NCBI GenBank assembly: GCA_948567375.1
Contig: OX419758.1
Location: 46,195,001-46,259,000 of the forward strand
Direction of reading: 5' to 3'
Origin: Lunularia cruciata
Lineage: Eukaryota; Streptophyta; Marchantiopsida; Lunulariales; Lunulariaceae
DNA: 64,000 nucleotides
Shown piece after piece: positions 52,611 through 63,448 of the stretch. Positions within the stretch are counted from its first letter, which is position 1; each line of letters begins with the position of its first letter. Below the pieces are notes generated by a model. That model saw nothing but the letters and a program-made list of their open reading frames with translations, ran no database searches and was not told the DNA's origin. The position numbers were made by a program, and so were the translations under genes.

Positions 52611-53405
52611 TGTGGGGAATGTTTGGTCTTGAGGGTGCACCAAGCACATGGCTGCTTGTGCTCAGTTTGTCCCTATTGTCTTTCTTTTGGATTTTCTCAT
52701 TGTCACGGGGTGATCTGTTTCAAGATTGCACTGGCACTTGGCTGCTTGTGATTAGATGGCTCTGTTTATCATTGGCTCACACCTTGCCATTCAGAGTCCT
52801 ATTCTTGCACTCTTGTCTGGTCAGCAATCCTCTCTCTATGGTTTCTTGAGTTGGGCTTGTCTAGAATTATTGTTTGTCCAAGTTCACTAGCTAATGTTCA
52901 AGTTAGTTAGAGATGGTTTATATTTATCGGGGCGACAATGAACTTTTTCTGACAAGTCATAACCCTTAAGCTAGTTTCAGATCAATGTGACCAGATAGTG
53001 GGAAGGATCTCCCTATGTAGCATGACTGGGAGCTCCTAGAATAGAGTCCTCTCTGACACTTTCACGGATTGAAATATTCACATTTGACCATGGAGAACTA
53101 CAAATACACCACAACATCATCCTTGCAATTTACAACATTCGGAAGAAATACCCAACTCCAGACCAAACAGGGATCACCTAAGTTCCAACTGTCCAAGCAC
53201 ATCAGAAGATAGATTCAACCTATCTTCTAAATGCATTCCCTATCCCTTACAGTTTGTTGCCTTCTTGTCTTGTCGTAGCTGTCTCATGATCCATCTTAAG
53301 TCCTCCCTTTGTCCGGCCTCTCCTTCGTGAGTTCTCCTCTATCCAACATCTCCTTCAAGAGTTCTCCTTTGCCAACACTCATCACATCAAACTCTCATTC
53401 GAATG
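52611..53405. other. No recognisable gene; ends in CT-rich repeats
   Basis: Unassigned sequence. A hydrophobic frame at 52598-52849 is not supported by anything else. From about 53270 the sequence becomes pyrimidine-rich (GCCTCTCCTTCGTGAGTTCT, CAACATCTCCTTCAAGAGTT). It matches sequence just right of the B element (59664-59740), so B was inserted into this repeat tract. Confidence 0.5.
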
Positions 53406-53830
53406 TGTAGAAGACCAAGACCGAGGAGAGAAATAGGAGAATGGAAACTCACATTGGGACACTTGAATGAGGAAAAACTCTGAATGCCTAACATGAGCTT
53501 TGACTTTGGTATTCATGGGTAGCATACAAAGCCCTTGAGAAGCTTCTCAAGAAGCGTCCTTGAGCCGCTTTCTTAGAGTGCAAGCCAAGTTAACTAGGAA
53601 ACTTTTCAAGAAGCTTCCTTCTAGAAGCCGCCTACTTGGCATGCAAGCTAAGCTAGTTAGAAGCTTCTAGAAGCTTCCTTCTTGAAGCTACCTGCTTGGA
53701 GTGCAAGTTAACTAGTTGTGAAGCTTCCCAAGAAGCTTCCTAGATGCTTCTAGAATATTTTAGGCTAATTTGGCTTATTCTCTACTTTGTTAGCCTTACT
53801 AACTACGTCGCTAAACTCCATATTGTTACA
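53406..53830 (-). repeat. 3' LTR of element B (425 bp)
   Basis: Minus-strand termini TGTAACAATATGG...GGTCTTCTACA. It carries a phased GAAGCTTCTAGAAGCTTC array at 53660-53677 and GAAGCTTC at 53539-53546. It is adjoined on the right by a purine tract (minus strand AGTGGGGGAATA, 53831-53842). Confidence 0.94.
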
Positions 53831-53884
53831 TATTCCCCCACTGCTAGTTGGTGACATCCTTGTTGCCATTGAAGCTTCAAACTC

Positions 53885-54166
53885 CTAGATGGCAGTCTGT
53901 GCATTCTGGAGGTGAGAAAGAGGTTCCCATGTGGCATCATGAAGGGGATACCAGTTCCAAAGGAGCTTGTACTCCGTATGCTGTCGGCGTCCGTGTTGGA
54001 TGTGGCAACGTGCAAGGATACAATCAATTTCGTACTCTTCATGATCATTGATAGGGATAGGAGGAGGAGGAGGTTGGACGCAAGAGGAAAAAAAAGAGGA
54101 GTTAGGAACCAAAGATTTCAACTTGGAAACATGAAAGACAAGATGGATGCAAAGCGCATATGACAA
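53885..54166 (-). pseudogene. Chromodomain and C-terminal end of element B integrase
   Basis: The open frame contains HLVFHVSKLKSLV (the common end of gypsy integrase), a Pro-rich linker, then YEIDCILARCHIQHGRRQHT, EYKLLWNWYPLHDATWEP and LSHLQNA. This is a chromodomain with the W-x-W...ATWEP core. The frame is intact over the domain. Confidence 0.92.
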
Positions 54167-54169
54167 GGC

Positions 54170-55113
54170 AAGGCAAGTCGGTAAGCAATAGGAGAGACAA
54201 TTTGGGTGACATCAAAAGGTCCTATCCAATTTGTGGCAAGTTTACAAACTTAGGTATCAAGTGGGAGGGGTAGATTACTAGAGGATAACATAACTTTATC
54301 ACTGACTTCAAAGGTGAGATCACAACGATGGTAGTCCGCATATTGTTTTTGACAATTTTGAGCAACAAGGATGTGAGATTTGGCTTGTTAAAGAGATTTG
54401 GATACAATGGTCAAGAAGGTTCAAGTATGAGGGAACTGAGAAGGGGGAGGAGCAAGAAGAGAATCTAGGACAAGTAGATCTTGGCCAAAATTGAGAAAGA
54501 AAAGAGAGAATCCAATGCTTGCATGTTTAGAATTATTGTATGCAAACTCTACAGCTGCAAGACATTCATCCCAATTGGTATGGTGAATGTAAACAAAGGC
54601 TCAAAGCATATCTTCCAAGGTGAAATTTGCATGTTCAATTTTTCCATCAGTTTGAGGATGATAGGTTGTGGACAAAGCAAGTTTTGTACCAAGTATCTAG
54701 AAGAGGGTTTGCCAAAACTTTCTGGTGAAGCGAGGATCATGGTCTGAAATGAGTATACATGGCATCCTATGATGTTTAAATACATTATCAAAGTAGAGTT
54801 GCGCCAAGGTTGGAGCATCCGCAGTATCAACCGTTGGTGCCAAATGGATTCTCTTACTAAGCTTATCCACAAACACCACAATGGTTGTATTACCTTGTTG
54901 TGTCTTGGGCAAGGAGGTGATGAGATCTAAGCTCACATGTTCCCAATGAGTAGTTGGAATGGGAAGTGGCTGAAGGAGTCCACTCGGCTTTTGGTTACAG
55001 GCCTTGTTGCATTGACAACTCTCACATGATTGGACAAACTCCCAAACATTTTGTGTCATGTTGGGCCACCACCATTGGCATTGGAGGGTACCCAAGGTCT
55101 TGTCTACTCCCAT
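54170..55113 (-). pseudogene. Element B integrase
   Basis: Frame 54697-55113: MGVDKTLGTLQCQWWWPNM, CESCQCNKACNQ (zinc-binding), LDLITSLPKTQQGN and ISDHDPRFTRKFWQTLF (first two catalytic Asp). The third acidic block (TDGKIEHANFTLEDML) lies in a shifted frame at about 54660-54600, and an AEFAYNN-like block follows. It is frameshifted just after the QTLF block. Confidence 0.92.
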
Positions 55114-55429
55114 GTGACCAGCTATTGGTAGATCATGGTCTTCTTGAAGGCGAACAAGTCAGAGATCACCTTTGACTAGAATATAGATCCAGTCCACATA
55201 GAATAGAAGGCCTTCCTTGAAGAAGAAGGTGTTGTATTCCTTGTTGCCTGTTGTCAGACAACCATGTAGCATTTGGAAGAAGAGATCTTGTTGTAGAGGT
55301 GATCTAAACTCATTATGGACCTTGGGGTCAATTGACACCGTCATAATTGCCACCGTGATGAGAAGAAGAGACTTCAAATCAGGTTGTCATGATAGAGCAT
55401 CAAGGATGACATGGAACTGACCTAGTTTG

Positions 55430-56450
55430 TACTCAAGTTTGATATCAAAAAATTGGAGTTGCTCTTCCCATCAATGATGTTGACTCTTCATGTGTTCTAA
55501 GTGTAAGGTCTACAACAATGGCTTGTGATTAGTTTGCATGATCACTTGTTTCCCCAAGAGATAATGCCTCCATACCTTGGTGGCATATACCATTGCAAGT
55601 TGTTCCCAATATCAAGCTGTGTAATTTCTTTAACCTATATTTAGTTGGCAAGACACAAAGGCAATGGGATGTAGTCCATCTGGGAATTCTTGTCACAACA
55701 CAACTCCAAAGCAAAGTTAGAAGCATCAAAATCAACCACACAAGGTAGTTGAGGATCGTATGGTTGAAGAATGGGTCTTGAAGACACCATATGCTTTAAC
55801 TTTTGGAATGCTTCTTCATGCTTGGTGGTCCATTGGAAGCTTGAGTTCTTTCCCAAGAGGTCAGTCAATGGTGCAACTACATGAGCATAATAATGGATGA
55901 ACCGTTGGTAAAAACTGGCCAATCCATTGAAAGCTTGTACTTTTGTACCATCCTTTGGGGTAGACCAATCAATAATGGCCTTGATTTTCTCTTCTTCCAT
56001 CTTGATCCCCTCTGATGAGATCTTATGACCCAAGAAGGTAACCTCTTTCTGCCAAAAGGCACACTTTGACTTCTTGCAATAAAATTTCCATTGTCTTAGT
56101 CGTCTTAGGACTGCTTGCACATGATTCATGTGTTTTGCCTCTGTCTTATTATAGATTAAGATATCATCCAAGAACACCACCATGGACCGATCCAATAGTC
56201 CATCCAACACCTGATGCATCTGATCCATGAAGACTGTTGGAGCATTAGTGAGTCCAAAAGGTAGAACTCTCCACTCAAAATGCCCATACCTTGTGCAAAT
56301 AGCAGTCTTTTGCACATCCTCTTTATCAATAGGAATTTGCCAATAGCCGCTATGAAGATCCAACTTGGAAAAGTAACGTGCTCCACTTAGTTGATCAAGC
56401 AAGTCATTGATTTGAGGCAAGGGATATGCATTCTTCATGGTTTACTTATT
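55430..56450 (-). pseudogene. Element B reverse transcriptase and RNase H
   Basis: The frame 55641-56438, 265 residues, is the longest retroelement frame in the window. It contains YFSKLDLHSGYWQIPI, FEWRVLPFGLTNAPTVF, an intact catalytic box VVFLDDILIY, KKSKCAFWQKEVTFLGH, FNGLASFYQRFI and the RNase H start CVVDFDASNFAL. A frameshift near 55690 breaks RNase H, which continues in 55529-55741. RT residues look intact. Confidence 0.94.
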
Positions 56451-56537
56451 GAGCCCACGGTTATCAATACAAAAACAATGTCTTCCATCCTTCTTTGGAA
56501 CAAATAGTACCAGTGCTCCCCAAGGAGAGGTACTATG

Positions 56538-56768
56538 CTATATGAAATCCTTCTTCAACAACTTTGTAAGTGTTATTCGCAACTCCTCCAACTTCTTTGG
56601 TGAGAGCCGATAGATTGGTCTACTCATTGGAGTACTCCCTAGCAATAACTTGTTCTTGAAGGGCATACCTCGATCGGAGTGTAATCCCTTTGACAAATCA
56701 TCCAAAAAAATGTCCGTAAACTCTTGAACTATCCGATCAACCATTGCTTGATGATGCTCTTGGCCCTC
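56538..56768 (-). pseudogene. Element B pre-RT segment
   Basis: The segment reads EGQEHHQAMVDRIVQEFTDI, then TPMSRPIYRLSPKKLEELR, the conserved lead-in to RT. The first 54 residues of the frame 56538-56930 come from the inserted family A LTR, so that frame is a chimera, not a gene. The protease side continues at 57505. Confidence 0.85.
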
Positions 56769-57504
56769 TATAATACTCCAAGGACAAGAGAAGAGAGATG
56801 ACACAGATTGCACACTCAAACATTCGATGCCCCAAAGGAGCACCTTCTCTTTATTATATAGACAAAGAGGATCTCCTCCAAGGAAGCTCCACCATAGGAT
56901 TAGGGACATAGATAGGTGACATATCAGCAAGCTCCACCCTTGGATTACTTACTTGGATGGGTGACATGTCTATTCTAGGTCCTATCTGGTTGGTCAAACA
57001 AACTTTGACCAAAGGGAATCTTTTAGGGAATCTTCCTATAGGAATCTCAGAATCACGTGAGTAAGGTACCATTGGAAAGCTCTCGATGAGACAAATCAGG
57101 GAGAAGGAAGGCCAGCCTTTCCTCTATAGGGGGGAATCTGCACATTTTCGAGGCCTAATTCATCCGTTTAGGCCTCCCAAATTGCCTTCAAAGATTTCAG
57201 GCATATTTCGGTTCCTACTCTATTAGTAGAAGTCTCCTTTTGGTGATACCTCTTTCTGATCTGTTTAGTCCATCATGTGTAACATCCTTCCAGATGTTAC
57301 CAAACCAATTCTCACCTTTAAATCATATGTCTAGCTATTGGTTCTAAGGTTCTCAAGTCTATTTGGGTTTCTACCCTATTAGTAAAAGTACTCTTTTGGT
57401 GATACTTCTATCTTATCTATTTTGACCATCATGTATAACATCATTCTAGATGTTACCAAACCAAATTTCACATCTAGATCATATGGCTAGCTCTTGGTAT
57501 TACA
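56769..57504 (-). mobile_element. Solo LTR, family A (736 bp), inside element B
   Basis: Left end TATAATACTCC (second base changed from G), right end GGTATTACA. It is very similar to the solo LTR at 5215-5951. B coding homology continues on both sides. The flanking 5-mers (CCCTC and CCGGC) are not a clean duplication. Confidence 0.92.
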
Positions 57505-57668
57505 CCGGCAAACTTCCCATCTTGGGACTCATCTCCCTTCAAGGTTTCCTCTATGGCTACCTTCTCAACAAACGTTCTATCTTGGGACTGACTATTCTTA
57601 GGTGTCTTACTCAGAGGTGCCAGACAACCTAATCAGAAATTTCTACCTTGATTCTGTACTTGAATTTA

Positions 57669-58025
57669 TCATTGGGTCCAATTGAATTGAATCTTATGAT
57701 GTTCAAGCCAAGGTAGACCCAGAATGATATCATAGTGTAGAGGTGCCACTACAAACCTCATACACTCCAAATACTCCTTCCCAATCTTGAAGGTAACAAG
57801 ATGTGAGGTATGGAATGCAAAACCCTTTCTACCATCTGCCATCATCAAACTACTTCCAATCACTGGCTTGATAAGAATACCCAATTCCTTTGCTACTTGC
57901 ATTGACATGCAATTCTCTGAACTTCCAAAATCAACCAAAATCCTACAACCTTGATTAGATATCGTACCTTGCAAGTGAAGTAAACTTGCATAGGTCGAGC
58001 CTTCAACCCCATTAGAACTAATCAA
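57669..58025 (-). pseudogene. Element B aspartic protease
   Basis: The open frame reads CRILVDFGSSENCMSMQVAK (active site D-F-G-S), then LECMRFVVAPLHYDIILGLP and WLEHHKIQFNW. It is a typical retropepsin-like domain of about 100 residues, except that the residue after the catalytic Asp is Phe, and Ser replaces Ala. It is open across the domain and is separated from RT by the solo LTR. Confidence 0.9.
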
Positions 58026-58029
58026 TCTC

Positions 58030-59220
58030 CCAATATGTGGCTCAAAATCTCCTACTGGAATTCCTTGTTTCCTTGATCATTCTGTTCCACAAACTCCATC
58101 TGGGCAACTTGTTGAGGTCACCCATTCCTAAGTGTGCATTCAGCAATGTGATGTCCAACTTGGTGACAATAAAAACAACCTCCATTTTTTTGCAATCTTT
58201 CTCTATTTGTTGTACCAAGTGGTCTTTGTTGGATAGCATTAATCTCTATTGGTGCCGGTTCTTCCACCTGTGCATAGTGTACTAGTAGGCCTTGTGTAGG
58301 TCGAGGTCAAGACCAAGTCATTGCAACCAAGGAATCAAAGCACTCAACCAATTGCATGGCTTCTTCTACTTTTTGTGGTTCCCGCATGGTCACCTCCAAT
58401 TTGGTTCATGACTTTAATCCCCGCACAAATCAATCTAGAACTTCAACTTCTTGTAGATATGGAATCTGCATGATGATGTTATGAAATTGTGTAATGTAGC
58501 TCCTTACTAAGCCAACTTGCTTCAACTCTGCCAATTTATCTTGTGGCATTTATAGTTTGAAACCAACCCAATATTGCCTCCTTGAATTCTGCCCATGTCA
58601 AAATTGGTGCAACAATCTATCATTCAGCTTGCTCTACTCAAAATTGCCACCAAAGTTTTGCCACACTATCTAATTGGCTAGAGGCCAAGAGAATCTGTTT
58701 CTGTTCATCTTGAAGATTGGTGGCTTCAAAGTAACATTCATAGTCAAACACAAAATTCTCCACTATGCTTGGAAGATGCTTGGAACACCTTGGGTTTTGG
58801 AAATCAAATGAAATCTTCTCAATCTCAAATTGGCGCTCTCTCTATATATTCTTGTTGTTACTGATCTTGTTCATCTAACAATTGAGTAAGATTCATCCAA
58901 CAATTGAGTAAGGTGCTCAATTTGTTGTTGCATCATAAGGATAACATCTGGTATTGTCACCATAGCTACTACTCTATACCAGTACTCCCAATTTATCTAA
59001 TTGATTAGCACATAGATGTAGTACGTCCACCGTTCTCCATAAGTTACAACCGGAAGTATCAAAGATTCCTCAGACATGGTGATCATATGTAGAAAATCTT
59101 ACCCAAAGTGCGAGGTGATAAATTGTGTGAAATGATGCTTGGGTAATATTTGGATATGAAAATCCCAATGGTTTGGTGGAAGTGGATTTGGCGGTCCATA
59201 AATTCCATTCATCCCATTCT
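58030..59220 (-). pseudogene. Element B gag with CCHC zinc knuckle
   Basis: The zinc knuckle GGCFYCHQVGHHIAECTL is readable at about 58187-58134 (C-x2-C-x4-H-x4-C intact), preceded by an Arg/Lys-rich segment. Capsid text upstream is broken by stops. The ORF at 58042-58239 is a different frame of the same DNA. Confidence 0.85.
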
Positions 59221-59221
59221 T

Positions 59222-59233
59222 GCTCTAATACCA
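59222..59233 (-). promoter_or_regulatory. Primer-binding site of element B
   Basis: TGGTATTAGAGC on the minus strand, one base from the 5' LTR. It has one change from the initiator tRNA-Met-type site TGGTATCAGAGC. The same C-to-T variant is seen at 47522 (plus), so it predates both copies. Confidence 0.85.
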
Positions 59234-59234
59234 A

Positions 59235-59658
59235 TGTAAAAGACCAAGACCAACAAGAGAAATAGGAGAATGGAAACTCACATTGGGACACTTGAATGAG
59301 GGAAAAATCATAATGCCAAGCATGAGCTTTAGCTTTGGTATTTATGGGTAGCATACAAAGCCCTTGAGAAGCTTCTCAAGAAGCTTCCTTGAGCTGCTTT
59401 CTTAGAGTGCAAGTCAAGTTAACTAGGAAGTTTCTCAAGAAGCTTCCTTCTAGAAGCTGTCTACTTGGCATGCAAGCTAAGCTAGTTAGAAGCTTCTAGA
59501 AGCTTCCTTCTTGAAGCTACCTACTTGGGGTGCAAGTTAACTAGCTGGGAGCTTCCCAAGAAGCTTCCTAGATATGTCTAGAATATTTTAGGCTAATTTG
59601 GCTTATTCTCTACTTTGTTAGCCTTAATAACTACGCTGCTAAACTCCATATTGTTGCA
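59235..59658 (-). repeat. 5' LTR of element B (424 bp)
   Basis: Minus-strand termini TGCAACAATATGG...GGTCTTTTACA. A TATA-like CCCATAAATACC is at 59348-59337 (minus strand). Upstream of it in transcription direction are GAAGCTTC repeats at 59368-59375 and 59380-59387 and a phased array GAAGCTTCTAGAAGCTTC at 59489-59506. Confidence 0.94.
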
Positions 59659-59764
59659 AAATGACTCTCCTCTGTCCAACCTCTCCTTTGTGAGTTCTCC
59701 CTTGTCAACACTCATTCTTGCAAACTCTCCCTCAAAAATTCACTTCCCTATCACACTCTGCACT

Positions 59765-60110
59765 TCTGAAAACCCTCAAAGGAACCTCACTTCTATCAAC
59801 ACTCACAACATATACTCTCTTCATTTGAAAATTCAACCTCTTGTCTTAGATGCTCTTCTAAAAACCCTCAAAGAAACCTCACTTCTGTCAACATGCACAG
59901 CATATACTCTCTTCATTCAAAAATTCAACCTCTTGTCTCAGCTGCTCTTCTGAGAACCCTTAGAGGAACCTCACTTTTATCAACATGCACAATATATACT
60001 CTCTTCATTCAAAAATTCAACTTGTTGTCTTAGCTAATATCCTGAGAACCCTCAGAGGAACCTCACTTCTATCAACACACACAACATATACTTGAAATTT
60101 CATCTCCTAT
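59765..60110. repeat. Tandem repeat, exact 92-bp period (about 3.7 copies)
   Basis: AACCCTC or AACCCTT recurs at 59771, 59863, 59955 and 60047, each followed by a CTCACTTCTATCAACA-like and a CATATACTCTCTTCATT-like block. Unit divergence is moderate. Confidence 0.92.
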
Positions 60111-61900
60111 CCAAGGCCAAGTTCCTCCTTTTGAACTCCTTCTCCAACCTCTGCATAGGACCAAGCTAAACCTAATTCAATTTTTCTCTCTCTCTTCTCA
60201 CTATCACTCACAAAGTTGAACAAAAAACCCTCAGAAATCTCCCTGCTCTCCTTCCTGCTCTTGTTCAGTGCAGGGCAAACCTAGGTCAAAAACCCTCATG
60301 TCACCTATTACTGCTTAGGGTAAAGCAAAACCCTTCAAAAATCTCCCTTTATCTCTCACTGCTTAGGGCAAAAGCCCTTGACGATCCTCCTCTCTCCTCA
60401 ATAGGCCAACTCCAAACCTTCACTCTAGTTCCTGTCCAACCAAAGCAACCCTAACTCAAAATTCTTTTCTCTCATCTTGTCACTCAACAAGCTGAAACAA
60501 ACCGTCTAGAATTTCTCCTTCTCTCTTGCACTCCTGTCCAAGCCAAAGCAAAACCCAACTTGAAATTCTTTTCTCTCATCCTGTCACTCAGCAAGCTGAG
60601 CCAAATCCCTCAAGGATTTCTCCTTAAGCCCATGTCCACTCGAAACCCTTACTGATTCTCCCTCTTAGCCAAGGCCTCCAAAAGTATTTTCAACTCTTTC
60701 CTTGGTCTTGTCACTGCCCAAAGGCCTCTCAAAGCATTTCTCTCTTCTTCCTCTGTCCTGTCACAGACCAGGCCAACAAAACCCTCAAAAAACCTTCTTG
60801 TTTTCTCCTTTACTCTCTTCCTACAGTTCAGATCAAGCCAAACCTTCCCGACATTTCTCTCCTTGCTCATGCACAGCCAAAGCCAGCCCTCAAAATTTCC
60901 CCTTCCTTCTTGTCTTATCATAGGCCATGACAAGCCCTTCAAAAATTCCCTCCACTCATCACAGTCCTCCTCTCTAGGGCAAATATCTCAAAGCCTTTAC
61001 TCTTCCTTCTGTCCTCCTATCACAGACCAAGGCTCAACAAAATCCCTTGAAATTTTCTCCTCTATTCCATTTGGCAATATTGTTCAAGGCAAATCTCCCG
61101 AAGCCTTAAATCCTTCCCTTTGTTTCCTGCCTCAGACCAAGGCTCAACAAACTCCTTCAAAATTTTTCCTACTCAATGTCCTGGTGTCCAGGCCAATCTC
61201 TTGAAGCCCATCTCCTTTCTTCTGTCTTCTGTCATAGACCAAGGCCCAAGCAAACCTTCCAAAATACTCTCACTCTTCAGTTTGTCACTCCTGTCCAGGG
61301 CAAACTCCCAAAGCCCTAACTCCTTCCTTGTTGTTTCCTATCACAGACCAGGCCAGCAAAACCCTTGAAACCTCTCTCCTTCCTTCTGTCCAGTCCAGCC
61401 CATTTCTTGCAAAATTCAACTCCTTCAGCCAATTCTCATAAGGCTTTACACTCAAGAAAATATCCCTACCCTTTTATTGTCAAAACCCTACAATCCCTTC
61501 ATGAGGAACACTCCTTCTCCTCTCCACTAACACAAACCAAGGCAAAAAAAATCCCTCGAAAAAATTAGCCCCATTCCTCTTCCAATCCTTGTCACCTTCT
61601 TGCTCTCTCCTCCTGAACCTTCCCCTTCTGCCCAAAACCTGTCACTCCTTTGTCACTTACTTGTCACACCTCTTGTGGGACAAAAATCCCCCCCTTGTCC
61701 ATTGTCTGTCCCAACCTTCTCAAAGGCCTTCCTTGATAATTCCCTTCACAGATCAAGCACTCACCAACCAACATTTTGGGAAATTCCCAACAAAAGTTCT
61801 TTTGCTCAAAGTTCCCAAAATGAATTCTCAAGTGCCTTTTGCTCAAAAATACTAAATGAAATACTCACATAAGCCTTCTTTGCTCAAATGGCACCAAAAA
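60111..61900. repeat. Pyrimidine-rich degenerate repeat field
   Basis: Strongly C+T+A-rich with few G on the plus strand. Variants of CACAGACCAAGGCTCAACAA recur at 60762, 61021, 61131, 61233 and 61342 (spacing about 102-110 bp in the last four). The frames here (for example 60863-61204, 61589-61872) are low-complexity Ser/Pro/Leu-rich by-products of the composition. No gene is supported. Confidence 0.75.
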
Positions 61901-62109
61901 AAATATTCTCTCAAGATTTACTTGCTCAAATGACACTAAATAAATATTCTTGAGATTCCAGTTCCATAAACAAGTCATATGTCGGTGTATCACAAAGTTA
62001 AGCTCTGAGTGTTGTGTAACACAAAGAAACTATTGAGCTTAGGTATCACAAAGGGAAACTCTAGAGCTCACCAAATGGCACCAAGTCTCTATGAATCATT
62101 TTCCTAACG
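61901..62109. other. Boundary sequence, nothing recognised
   Basis: Contains three loose repeats of a TATCACAAAG...AAACT block. It ends where LINE homology starts (GAACTGCTCTTTGATCACC, as at 45270). Confidence 0.35.
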
Positions 62110-63394
62110 ACACCGGGTACTTACCATAAACTAAGTAAGAACTGCTCTTTGATCACCTCTTGTAGTGCAATAGGCTCCAATCTCTAATGTCGTTCAGAAA
62201 CATTCCACTTTGTGCCCATGCAATCATATCTTTATACCAACCAATCAATAGAGTGGCACAGAAAGCTTGGTAGGGAAGTCTCTCATGCTCCATGGACCTC
62301 ATCTTAGTGGCATATGTGAGAGCTAAAAACAAAGCTTCAACCTCAAGAGGTAAGAAGCTTGTTTCAGCAAGCAACAATACATAAGGAGTTTGAGTCCTCA
62401 CTCCAAATTCATCACACAAAAACAGTGTTTTAACTTTCTCCACCTTTTGCCACCATGTCTTCTTAGTACTTGGCTGAGATCTAAGCACCATAGAGAACCA
62501 CCGGCTGCACAAGAGATTTGGAAAACACCATCATCAACCCCCATGTGGTAAGATGAGAAAGTCTAGAGCAATTCATGAGTGAATAAAAAGCTCTAAACCC
62601 TGCATTGATTCTCATCTTCACACATGAAGACCAACTATAGTCATGAGAAAACTCAAGGCCCAAGTACTTATAAGAAGGAACTTGCTTGGAATTTTGTCCA
62701 TCAAAAAAGAAAGGTGTGCTTAGAAGGTGTCCATCACTTTTAGAACCCACCACAATCACCTTGGATCAAAAATTAACATCATCTTGAAAATAAATGGAAA
62801 GCTTGTCAAGGTTCACCTACATCTTTGTTTGATTGCAAAATAAGATAAGAGAATCCAACAACTTCTATAAACTCTCTGGATTGGTAGAGAGGAAGACCAC
62901 ATTTGCATAAAGGAGTGCATGTATCATCAGAGAGCCAACCTGTACATTAGTAGCTCTAGCTTCCATGAGTACCCTCTCTAGATCATTGATGAAGATTCCA
63001 AACAAAGTTGGGGATAGTGAGCAGCCTTGAATCACACCCATTGTGCTAAGGACATCTTGAGAGCTCAAAGATGAAATTTTCACAACCACTTTCTCATAGA
63101 GGCTAGAGATAGCACCAATCAAATCCATTGAAACACAACTTCAATGAGTCTCTCAATTAGTGATTTCCTAAGCACCTTATCAAAGGCCTTCTTGAAATCA
63201 ATAAATGTAACATAGAGAGCACTCCTAACACCCTTAGATTTCCACCACAAAACATGGAGTACCAATAGGTGGTCCAAAGTACTAAAGCTTGATCTGAAAC
63301 CGGCTTGGCACTTAGCTCAAACTCTGTAGTTTTTAGCCCAAGTACCCAAAATTCAACCATACAACTTAGCAAAGATACTACCCACTAGAATGGT

Positions 63395-63448
<54 letters not shown>

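Larger units (their letters stand above)
53406..59658 (-). mobile_element. Element B: complete minus-strand chromovirus carrying a nested solo LTR
   Basis: The 5' LTR is at 59235-59658 and the 3' LTR at 53406-53830. Target duplication GAATG (53401-53405) / AAATG (59659-59663) has one mismatch. Primer site, gag, protease, RT, RNase H, integrase, chromodomain and polypurine tract are in order. The two LTRs differ at roughly 30 positions by eye. A 736-bp family A solo LTR lies between protease and RT. Confidence 0.96.

Noticed and set aside
52598-52849. 83-residue hydrophobic plus-strand frame that looks like a membrane protein
   Set aside because: It starts inside a LINE fragment on the other strand, has no homologous copy in the window, and its composition alone explains the hydrophobicity.
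56538-56930. 130-residue minus-strand frame as one gene
   Set aside because: The N-terminal part is family A LTR sequence and the C-terminal part is element B pre-RT.
59765-60110. CRISPR-like regular repeats
   Set aside because: The units are contiguous 92-bp tandem repeats with no short conserved repeat separated by unique spacers, in a eukaryotic setting.
59615-61872. Series of plus-strand Ser/Pro/Leu-rich frames
   Set aside because: They follow directly from the pyrimidine-rich tandem repeats; the frames overlap each other and change with repeat unit length.
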